Assembly (NCBI GenBank): GCA_017526725.1
Contig: JAFXRA010000198.1
Coordinates: 1 to 46,375, forward strand
Length of the DNA: 46,375 bases
Origin: Candidatus Rifleibacteriota bacterium
Lineage (GTDB): Bacteria; Riflebacteria; Ozemobacteria; Ozemobacterales; Ozemobacteraceae
Reading direction: 5' to 3'
Position numbers and translations under genes: made by a program. Of this stretch, positions 23,689-31,432 are shown one piece after another. Numbering within the stretch: position 1 is the first letter of the stretch; each line of letters starts with the position of its first letter. The notes under the pieces are model-generated. The model saw only the letters and a program-made list of their open reading frames with translations. It searched no databases and was not told the origin of the DNA.

Positions 23689-24416
23689 ACAAAAGCCGAG
23701 TTATTCCGCTTAGTCGTGAGTATATCAATCAAAAAGCACTACGTATTAGACAAGCAACTAAGACAGAGATAGATTTTCTTTTCCCTATAGAAGAAACAAT
23801 AGAAGTATTACTTGAATGTATGGAAGGTAGCCTTGAAATCGTGGAAGATGATAAACTGCCATATAATATCCCTGCCAGAACAGTTTCTTATCCCAATATT
23901 AATTCTCATAAATATTTTCCTTACACAATAATACAAATAAAAGAAAGTGTTTATCTTGGAGCAATATCTGGTAATCCAGAAGATAGATTTACTCTAGCAC
24001 ATGAAATGGGACATGCCTTTCTATTACATGGGTGTACAGAAAACAAAGTTTGTGGTATAGATGAAAATATACTTCCAACAGAAGATCCCGAATGGCAAGC
24101 TGATACTTTTGCAAAAGAACTACTTGCTCCATCGTATTTTTTTACAATTTTTGATCCTATCTTTCTTGCCAAAGTTTGTAAAACACCTATTAAATACGTT
24201 AAAGAACAAAGTGATTATATATTAGCTAAGGAAATTATAGAATCTGGGTTGAAAAAATCTCACATAAAAAAAAGTGATTATATTGTTAATTATCAAGAAA
24301 TACCATATCCATTTGAACAATTATTGTTAATCCCTTTAAATTCGCCTTTTTATAAAAAACTCAGAATACCAGTGGAAAGGAGTAGTGTTTTTATTTTGAG
24401 GCTGTGCTTTGAATAG
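23685..24416 (+). CDS. ImmA/IrrE-family metallopeptidase with a read-through C-terminus
   Basis: This 243-residue cytoplasmic protein carries the zinc-protease motif HEMGHAFLLH (His-Glu-x2-His, near 106-110) and the downstream EWQADTFAKELLAP helix with its metal-binding glutamate region. The family cleaves XRE repressors to derepress elements such as ICEBs1. The coupled XRE gene is the likely substrate. The last ~20 residues (from about NSPFYKK) are encoded by the antisense strand of the truncated methyltransferase gene. The natural end has therefore been lost and replaced by read-through at a recombination junction near 24345-24360. The catalytic core is intact. Confidence 0.8.
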   Translation: MNKSRVIPLSREYINQKALRIRQATKTEIDFLFPIEETIEVLLECMEGSLEIVEDDKLPYNIPARTVSYPNINSHKYFPYTIIQIKESVYLGAISGNPEDRFTLAHEMGHAFLLHGCTENKVCGIDENILPTEDPEWQADTFAKELLAPSYFFTIFDPIFLAKVCKTPIKYVKEQSDYILAKEIIESGLKKSHIKKSDYIVNYQEIPYPFEQLLLIPLNSPFYKKLRIPVERSSVFILRLCFE

Positions 24417-26546
24417 TGTTTCATCTAATTTCCTTTTTAATTCATTTCTTGCTTCTATCAATACTCTTTTTTGTTCTTTAAGTTCTTCAGTTTTGGTGTC
24501 AAAACTCATCTGCATTTCCTTAAATTTATGAGTTTTAGAAGACAAGTTATTTATATTCTCAAAAACTTCTGCTGTAAGGAAATTAGTATCAAAGTTTGCT
24601 ACTAAACCTTTCTTTATTTCTTCTTTTGTAGCAAAACCAACTAACGAATTACCACAACGAATATTAAAATCTATATCTGGAAGTGGCTCTATTCCAAGAT
24701 TATCTTTATAATAATCAGGTTCAGCAGTAGAAATAAGCTTTAAAAACAGTCTTAATTTGGCTGTTTCTGTAGCTTCTTTCATTATATCAACGCCATAAAG
24801 ATTATTTAAAATAATAGATTTATAAATATAATATTGCTTGTTTTCGTGTTTTTCTAAGCATTCAAGCTCATCTTCAAAAAGTCTTCTTGTGTTCTTGTCT
24901 TCTATTTTTATACCGCTTGAGATAAATTCTTCCATTCTGCTCAAACAACTGTCATACAAATCTTCTAGAATATTCAAAGCAGCAAAAAGGAAAGCACCAG
25001 AGCCACAGGTCGGGTCTAATACAGTTATTTTTTTCAATTCCTGATAGAAATAAGCTATAAATTGCGGTGACTGGGTTTGGTCTAGCAAATCTTTGGCAAA
25101 GGTGCAAATATCAAGATTATAAGTTATAAAATCTTCAATAGAGGATATTTCACTATTTGCGATTTTATTTTTGATTTCTTTATATCTAGCTAATCTGCTT
25201 ACTGTTTCACGCCATATTTCCGTTGGAAGTGCAAACTCCTCGCTGGTAGGCTCATTCCAACGTTTTCGTCTTTCTAATAAATTTGGCTTTGAAGTATCTA
25301 TACCTTCTTTTATATAATCAGGCAAATCAAGTTCAGCACCTTTTTTTACGGCGTCAAAAATATACTTGTCGCCAGAGTTACGAAGCATTTGAGAAACTTC
25401 GCTATTTTCAGCAAAAAGATTAGGTAGCCTTTTCTCAACAGCATTAAAAAGAAAAGGAATAATACTGCTTCGGCTAATATACTCGGTTATGTCTTCCTGA
25501 GTATAATAAGCTCCCATTTGAGCTCTGTCGTTGATATATTTTTCAAAGATGTAGCCTAGCACATCAGGAGATATTTCGTTTCCTGTAGCACATTCACGAG
25601 TGTCTAAGTGCCATTCATACTGGTCAAAAAGCTTAAAAATATTATCAAACGCCTTGTCAGGAATTTGAATATATTTGTATTTCTGCTCTATTTCGTGAAT
25701 TTCAAAAATACCACCGTTTAAATAAGGAATGTTTCCAAGCAATTCTTGAGTTTCTTTATCTCTTTTTGAATAAGGTTCAGCAAGACCCTTATGAAAAAGT
25801 GTAGTCAGAAATTTTTTATAAAATGAATAAAACTGGTTGCTTCCATTTTGCTTAGAAATCAGTTCTAATTTGTTTTTGAGATAATTTTTATCGTTGTTGA
25901 AAAAAGAGCGTTTTTGAATAAAATAACAAAACATAAGCCTGTTAAGCATGATTGAAGCATACCACTCTTTTTCAGTGTTATCACTTATTCCTTCTATTAA
26001 CTTCACAAAATTAGTATGCTGTTTGCTGAATTCAACATAGAATTTTTTTGTAACTTTTTCTGAATTTACAGCAAAGTTTGCATTCACTCGCAATTTAACA
26101 TCAGAAATAGTTATATTATCTTCTTCATCTAACTCAAAAATTAGTCCAGAAGCTCTTTGGTAAATTCTTTCAGGGTCTTGATTTATATTGTATTTTATTT
26201 CTGCAACTTTATATTTATCGCCAACTCTGTAATTATAGAGCCAAACCTGTTCACCACTTTCTTCTGAACAGAAAATTATGATATGTTCATGCTTTAAAGC
26301 TTTGATTCTGTTATCAATCTTTTTTCTTAAAAAAGATAAAGGAATAGTTCCATTTTCTGAATGACATGAAATAATAGAAAAACCTTGCTTTTCAGCTTCT
26401 ATATTGAATGTGAACAATTCGTTGTTTTCTTCTATAGGCGGGAGTTTGGTATTGTCTTTATTCCAGCCTAATGTAATAAATAGATTTTTAAAATCAAAAT
26501 TTTTTAAATATTCACCAAATTCTTGTTTTGAAATAGTTGTAGTCAT
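24336..26546 (-). pseudogene. Truncated Eco57I-type adenine DNA methyltransferase
   Basis: 736 codons remain of a methyltransferase that is usually well over 1000 residues. Present are the large N-terminal helical domain, the motif X region (MGAYYTQEDITEYI), motif I VLDPTCGSGAFL and motif II/III (LYGVDIMKEATETAKLRL). The frame runs to PFHWYSEFF, just where this family normally continues into the catalytic NPPY/F motif and the target-recognition domain. Both are missing, so the enzyme cannot methylate. The sequence instead meets the end of the ImmA/IrrE gene. It starts by overlapping the helicase stop (ATGA, 26543-26546), showing that the two were one operon. Confidence 0.82.
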
Positions 26547-27700
26547 TTGCTTATTAACCCCATTGAACAGATTATTTGAGTGAGTTTTTTATGATGAGTC
26601 TTCTCTGTTTCAAAAATGCAGAGCTTACCATCGTTTCTTAGTGAAACAAGTAAATCAGCCAAATCATGGTCTGAAATTCCAGATTTTAATTGCTTGGAAA
26701 TCACATCTTTTGCGTATTCGCGAAGAGGGTTCTTATAAATCTCATCTAAGGCTTTTTTGTGATCTAGAGTTACAAATAGTGTTCCTTCGTTTTCTTCGAT
26801 GAAACGCAATACTTTCATATAAGTCTGGTATTTAATTCCTGTCTTTCTTCCTAAACTTCCACCTGTAGAAGACTCTTCTTGTGAGGCAACTTTTACTGCT
26901 TCTTTAACGAGTTCGTGATGTCTTCTAAATCGAGGTAAAGCTGGCTCTTCTGGGTCACATTCAGCAGTTTTCAAAATAGTAAACTGAGACTGTGTTATAA
27001 TTTTCCCTTTAGTATCAAGTTGAGTTAAAACATCGTTGTTTTGTGGAGTTTTAGTGTAGACTATTACACTTTCACTAATGTTTTGTGGTGCTTTTTTGCA
27101 TGAAAAGACCACGTTAGACATATTGGGTATTATTTGTTTCAGCTCTGGCTGTTTGTCGATTGCATTTTTCCAAATCTGATAAGCATAAGAAGAAAGGTCT
27201 ACATCTTCTTCACTGTCTTGCTCATCTAATATTCCTGATTTTTCGTTGTAAAGGTCTTCGATGTTTACAGGGTCACCATCAAAGAATACTTCATCGGAAC
27301 CGACTACTTCAGCATTTTCTTTAATTCTGTGCTTAAGTTTATCTCTAAGCTTGATAATCTTTTCAACTCCGTCTTCAGGCAAAAATGAATAACAGAATAT
27401 TTGACTTGAAGCCTGACCAAGACGGTCAACACGACCTGCTCTTTGAATTAATCGAATAATCGCCCAAGGTAGGTCGAAATTAACGATTATATGAGCATCT
27501 TGAAGGTTCTGACCTTCGCTTAGAACGTCTGTTGAAACCAAAACTCTTATTTGTTCACTATTTGCGAGATAAAAATCATTGCTAATAGGACTGAATCTTT
27601 TGGCTAAGTCCGTAATATTTGTATTTTCACCAGTGGCCTTAGCTACTTTATCAACACCACGTCTTTTTAATTCGCCAGTTATATAATCCGCTGTAAGCAG
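26543..27700 (-). pseudogene. C-terminal fragment of the PLD-helicase (motifs V-VI)
   Basis: The frame is open from the junction near 27700 and reads YITGELKRRGVDKVA, then helicase motif V (VLVSTDVLSEGQNLQ) and motif VI (RLIQRAGRVDRLGQ) of superfamily 2. A long C-terminal region typical of helicases in restriction or DISARM-like systems follows. Motifs Ia to IV are absent. A TTG at 27541 could be used as a start, but nothing suggests a real one. It is out of frame with the N-terminal fragment and coupled to the methyltransferase by a four-base overlap. Confidence 0.75.
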
Positions 27701-28592
27701 TTGCTGTAATAGTTTTTCCCAGACCTACTACATCGCCTATGATTAAACCGCCATGTTTTTCAAGATTGTGGGCGCCTATCTGGACTGCTTTTTGCTGAAA
27801 ATCTAGTAATTTTGTTTTAAAAATATCAGAGGGTTTGAAAGAATTAATTCCGATAATTGCATCTTGAGATAGATGATAAGCCATTTTCAAATAAATATGG
27901 TATGGCTTAATAGATTCTTCTCTTGCCCAGGATTCTTCTAAAATTTCTATTATTTCTTTTGTAAAATCAATACAAAATCTGTCATTCCATCGTTCATCAA
28001 ACCATTTAGAAAGCTTTTTTGCTGCATCTTGCTCTACTATATCTACATTTAGTTCACCTTGTCGCTTCAAGCCTGCCAAAGTGAAATTGCTACTTCCTAA
28101 AAGAGCTGTAGTAGCAGTAATATTACTATTAGAATAAGACAGATAAAGCTTTGCATGTAAAAGATGCTTAAGAAACAGTTTCACAACTACTTTGCCATTT
28201 TTTAGCTGTTGAATCAGTTTTTTTATAGTATTTTCATCATCTGTTGTAGGAAAACCTATGGTAAGTTGCTCTTTTAATTCTTCTTTAAGCTGTTTGCGTA
28301 ATTCTTCAATTTGTTTATTATCGGGTATTTCTTCTTCGTTACCAGAATAGTTGTCTGCTATCATTTCTATGGGTGTTTTATACATTCCCAAAAGTAAACG
28401 ACAAAAACGTTTCTGTTGGGTATTACCTTCTTTTATTTCTTCACCTTGAAGATTGTCTATTTCATCAGCTACTAGGTTCCAACCTCTTATATTAAAATAG
28501 CCGACACAATAATCTAGTCTTAAAGCATTTTTCGCATGGGTTTTTAAACCTGTATTAAAATCTTTTTCGATATTGTCGTAAATTGTTGGCAA
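27651..28592 (-). pseudogene. N-terminal fragment of the PLD-helicase (PLD nuclease domain and Walker A)
   Basis: This fragment has a TTG start at 28592 with AAGGAG upstream. The first 240 residues form a phospholipase-D-like nuclease domain, with HAKLYLSYSNS and LGSSNFTLAGL (the HxK and GSxN elements). A helicase start follows (LLDFQQKAV) with Walker A GDVVGLGKT. Right after GKTITAT the sequence jumps to the middle of helicase domain 2 in another reading frame, and this frame soon stops. The missing piece (motifs Ia-IV, perhaps 700-900 bases by comparison with intact relatives) marks an internal deletion. The whole 26543-28592 locus is therefore one broken gene. Confidence 0.75.
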
Positions 28593-28690
28593 CGAAGAGT
28601 TCTCCTTTGTCTAGACAAATTCTGACAAAAGAGAGTTTCAGAAGAGATTAGAGGGTTAGCAGGAATAAAGTTTTTTTAATCAATTGAAGA

Positions 28691-28748
28691 CCCCTTTCGG
28701 TTCCTACGGAACCACTTCCCCCAGCTAAACTGGGGGCAGATCTTTTTT
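28691..28748. repeat. Two-hairpin intergenic repeat with T tract
   Basis: GGTTCC-TAC-GGAACC (28699-28713) is followed by CCCCCAG-CTAAA-CTGGGGG (28718-28736) and seven T residues (28742-28748). It is much richer in G+C than its surroundings. The layout recalls the short two-hairpin intergenic repeats common in gut Clostridia genomes. It might also terminate transcripts. It lies just upstream of the broken helicase gene, in a 455-base gap (28593-29047). Confidence 0.6.
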
Positions 28749-28878
28749 TACACTAAATTGCTTACTCTTATTTCTCCACACCAATTTTTGAATAAGAATT
28801 TTTGCAGGTGAAAAAAACACAAAATTCTGTTATTATATGTACATAACAAAACTAGTGTTTAACACTTGCGTTTGTTAA

Positions 28879-28979
28879 GGTATTTCGCTTCGTTCCGACC
28901 AAGAATTACAGCGAAATACCGCCTCTAAATTGTCAGTTTGCTAAATATTTAAAGAGCTTCACTTGGATGTGAAGCTTTT
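28879..28979. repeat. Inverted repeat and terminator-like hairpin before the XRE pair
   Basis: GGTATTTCGCT (28879-28889) and AGCGAAATACC (28910-28920) are perfect 11-bp arms around 20 bases. AGCTTCAC/GTGAAGCT (28955-28962 with 28969-28976), followed by TTTT, looks like a terminator. TGTTAT/ATAACA (28828-28848) is a further weak inverted repeat that could be an operator for the XRE proteins downstream. No gene is visible here. Confidence 0.5.
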
Positions 28980-29047
28980 GTCGTATTTAGGCAACTATAT
29001 TTTAACCGCTAAGTTAAAGAAAAGTCAATTTTTATAATTTAAGTGCT

Positions 29048-29359
29048 ATGAACTATTTTCAGAAAAAACTATTACAGATAATGCAAGATAAAAATCTTAA
29101 ACAAGTTGATATAGCTGAAATGGCTAATACTTCTCAAACGACTGTTTCTAAATGGTTAAGAATGGAAAATCTTCCAAGAGTAAGTAGCATAGAACCTCTT
29201 GCAAAAGCACTTAACACCTCTGTTGGTGAACTGATTGGTGATTTTTCTTATAAACCTAGTTTAACAGAAGACGATAAGAAATTATTGGCACTAACTGCTA
29301 GACAAAAGAAAATATTACTAAAATATATTGATTTTTTGAGTGAAATCGAAGATTTATAA
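29048..29359 (+). CDS. XRE-family regulator, tandem copy 1
   Basis: This 103-residue protein has an N-terminal Cro/CI-type helix-turn-helix (about 8-60; VDIAEMANTSQTTVSKWL) and a short C-terminal helix (RQKKILLKYIDFLSEIED). The C-terminal helix is nearly the same in the next gene, so it is probably a dimerisation or partner-binding element. The two proteins are clear paralogues from a local duplication. There is no strong ribosome-binding site. They may regulate island genes; no target is visible. Confidence 0.8.
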   Translation: MNYFQKKLLQIMQDKNLKQVDIAEMANTSQTTVSKWLRMENLPRVSSIEPLAKALNTSVGELIGDFSYKPSLTEDDKKLLALTARQKKILLKYIDFLSEIEDL

Positions 29360-29394
29360 TTATTTAAATGACATTTCAATACTAAACAAAATTA

Positions 29395-29430
29395 ATTGCC
29401 ACGCCATCTAACAATGGCTCGCAATGACAG
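29395..29430. repeat. Dispersed-type repeat ending in CTCGCAATGACAG
   Basis: The stretch between the two XRE genes carries ATTGCCACGCC at one end and GGCTCGCAATGACAG at the other. Its GC-richer ends form a short imperfect inverted repeat (ATTGCcacGCC against GGCtcGCAAT). Sequences ending in CGCAATGACA recur as intergenic repeats in many bacteria. It may be a small palindromic repeat inserted when the XRE gene duplicated. Confidence 0.45.
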
Positions 29431-29443
29431 ATAAAAAAGTGGA

Positions 29444-29752
29444 ATGGCTTATTTTCAGAAAAAACTAAAAGAGATTATGAAAAGCAAGCAATTAACTCAA
29501 ATGGAGTTAGCTAAACTTGCACATATTTCACAAAATACGGTCTCTAATTGGTTAAATGATTCATCTTCACCAACATTAAAAAATCTTGAAGCATTAGCAG
29601 ATTCTCTAAATATGACTGTTGGCGAGTTGATTGGAGATTTTTCCCATAATCCCAATCTTAGCAAAGAAGATAAAAAGCTTTTGGCTCTTCCTATTAAACA
29701 AAAGAAGATATTACTGAAGTTTGTTGATTTTTTAAGTGAAATAGAAGAATAA
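29444..29752 (+). CDS. XRE-family regulator, tandem copy 2
   Basis: This 102-residue paralogue of the preceding gene has the same N-terminal FQKKL opening, the same helix-turn-helix position (MELAKLAHISQNTVSNWL), the shared MTVGELIGDFSHNP linker and the C-terminal QKKILLKFVDFLSEIEE helix. Divergence in the recognition helix (NTVSNWLN against TTVSKWLR) suggests different operator preference. It is followed by an AAGGTT/AACCTT hairpin (29756-29773) and the hairpin cluster at 29810. Confidence 0.8.
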   Translation: MAYFQKKLKEIMKSKQLTQMELAKLAHISQNTVSNWLNDSSSPTLKNLEALADSLNMTVGELIGDFSHNPNLSKEDKKLLALPIKQKKILLKFVDFLSEIEE

Positions 29753-29755
29753 GTT

Positions 29756-29888
29756 AAGGTTAAAAATAACCTTATAGCTTTCAGGGCTAAAGCCCATACG
29801 CTATAACCTCGCCAAGTGAAATTTGGCGGTGTGCTACGCTTCTCTGTGGGACACTTTGTTGTGGGACGGCAACTGCCGTTGCCTGTGG
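29756..29888 (+). repeat. Hairpin-cluster repeat (copy B), inverted relative of copy A
   Basis: This lies in a 371-base gap without genes. It holds hairpins AAGGTT/AACCTT (29756-29773), a nested pair TATAGC...GGGCT/AGCCC...GCTATA (29774-29804), CGCCAA/TTGGCG (29810-29828) and GGCAAC/GTTGCC (29868-29883). The CCAAG-type hairpin followed by TGTGGGACGGC-N-GCCTGTG occurs in the same order in copy A (20510-20730) but on the other strand. The two copies therefore flank the island as inverted, diverged relatives. Confidence 0.55.
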
Positions 29889-29913
29889 AAAATTGAATAA
29901 AGCAAAGTTCTAG

Positions 29914-29949
29914 TTGTTCTAATTGTTCGAGTTGTTCAAATTGTTAAAA
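29914..29949. repeat. Four 9-base tandem repeats
   Basis: Units TTGTTCTAA, TTGTTCGAG, TTGTTCAAA and TTGTTAAAA follow each other without spacing. The function is unknown. The remaining bases up to the ATPase gene (29950-30123) are AT-rich and show nothing else I can identify. Confidence 0.6.
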
Positions 29950-30123
29950 CAAAGTTTAATTTGTAGAGCGGAAGTCTTTAAAAAAGAGGGTATTTTAATT
30001 ACAATGACTACAATAAAAACAAGAGAGGCGACAACCTCTAACTACCAAAAACTTAAATTTTATAGTTGAAATTTTTAAAAATTTTCATTATATTTTAAAT
30101 ATACTTTAAATATTTTAAGATTT

Positions 30124-31332
30124 ATGATTTTCAGAAACTATTATTTAAATAAAATCAAACCATTTATTGGAAAGCCTGTTATAAAAGCAATAACAGGCTT
30201 AAGACGTGTTGGAAAAAGCACCTTTATAAAAATGATAATAGATTATTTGCAAAAAGAAAAAGGCGTAAAACCAGCTAACATTATATACATAAACAAAGAA
30301 TCCTTAGATTTTGATTTTATTACTAATTACAAAGAATTGAATGATTACGTATCAAAAAAGATAAAAAATAAAAAAAGCAAAGCCTACATATTCATAGATG
30401 AAATACAAGAAATAGAAGCTTTTGAAAAAGCTATAGCCTCATGGTCTGGAGAGCCAGACAAATACGATATTACCATAACAGGCTCCAATTCCTCTATGTT
30501 TTCCAGTGAGTTAGCATCTAAACTTACTGGCAGATATATAGATTTTTCTGTTTACTCTTTTTCTTTTATGGAATATAAAGAGCTTTACCCCAATATAACT
30601 TCAACAGAAAAACTCTTTGAAAATTACATTAAATATGGCGGTATGCCTGGTTTAAAAATACTTGAAAAGCTGGAAGATGATTCTGCTTTTATTTTTTTAA
30701 GAAGTATTCACGATACTATTGTTTTAAAAGATATTGTCAGAAGGAAAAATATACGTAACGTTGAGTTGCTAAGAAATATATGCAATTTCTTTTATTCTAA
30801 CATTTCTAATTCAACAACAGCATTGAGCATCAATTCTTTTTTGAAAAATCAGCATATAAAATCTTCTGTTCCCTCAATATTAGCTTATATAGAGGGGTTA
30901 ACCGATGCCCAGCTTTTTTATCAATGTAAAAGGTATGATTTAAAAGGGAAAAAGCATTTGGAGATTAACAGCAAATACTATGCTTCTGATATAGGACTTA
31001 GACATTCTCAAATAGGCTTTTCTGTTAAAGATTTTTCAAACTTGTTAGAAAATATAGTTTATTTAGAGCTTAAACGCAAATACGATACTGTTTATACCGG
31101 TGAAATAAACACATTAGAAATAGATTTTATAGCTTTAAAAAATACAGAACCCTTTTATTTTCAAGTATGTAAAAACATAGATAATGATTCTACCCTGCAG
31201 CGAGAAATAAAATCACTGCTTGCAGTAAAAGATAATTATCCTAAGTTTATTATAACTTACGATAAATACCCCAAATCAGATATTTCAGGAATAAAAGTTA
31301 TAAATATCATTGATTTTTTATTAGAGAATTAA
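30124..31332 (+). CDS. AAA_14/DUF4143 ATPase
   Basis: This 402-residue cytoplasmic protein has an N-terminal P-loop (ITGLRRVGKST, about 24-34) and Walker B (AYIFIDEIQEI, about 88-98). A sensor reads ITITGSNSSMFSSELASKLTGR, which together with the LTGRYIDFSVYSFSF element is the hallmark of the AAA_14 family. The C-terminal half is DUF4143, with a PD-(D/E)XK-like fold (FIALKNTEPFYFQVCKNI). These are common orphan genes in anaerobes and in mobile regions; their role is unclear. The start has only a weak ribosome site. Its position just outside the hairpin cluster suggests an accessory cargo gene. Confidence 0.85.
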   Translation: MIFRNYYLNKIKPFIGKPVIKAITGLRRVGKSTFIKMIIDYLQKEKGVKPANIIYINKESLDFDFITNYKELNDYVSKKIKNKKSKAYIFIDEIQEIEAFEKAIASWSGEPDKYDITITGSNSSMFSSELASKLTGRYIDFSVYSFSFMEYKELYPNITSTEKLFENYIKYGGMPGLKILEKLEDDSAFIFLRSIHDTIVLKDIVRRKNIRNVELLRNICNFFYSNISNSTTALSINSFLKNQHIKSSVPSILAYIEGLTDAQLFYQCKRYDLKGKKHLEINSKYYASDIGLRHSQIGFSVKDFSNLLENIVYLELKRKYDTVYTGEINTLEIDFIALKNTEPFYFQVCKNIDNDSTLQREIKSLLAVKDNYPKFIITYDKYPKSDISGIKVINIIDFLLEN

Positions 31333-31383
31333 TGTTTTGTTTTTAATGACAAAGTTAAGTCCGAAGACAGTCTCAACTCTCAG

Positions 31384-31418
31384 TTTTCCTCTCCCCTCTC
31401 CCCGCTCTCCGCTCTTCT
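31384..31418. repeat. Polypyrimidine tract
   Basis: Thirty-three of 35 bases on the + strand are C or T, with CTCTCC-like units repeated (CCTCTCCCCTCTCCCC). It lies between the convergent ATPase and DnaJ-type genes. It may form a triplex or be a decayed minisatellite. Confidence 0.5.
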
Positions 31419-31432
31419 AACTTATATCTTAA

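Noticed and set aside
24336..28592. A complete BREX, DISARM or type I restriction locus
   Set aside because: Only a helicase with a PLD domain and a methyltransferase remain, both broken, and no other signature gene is present, so no system type can be named.
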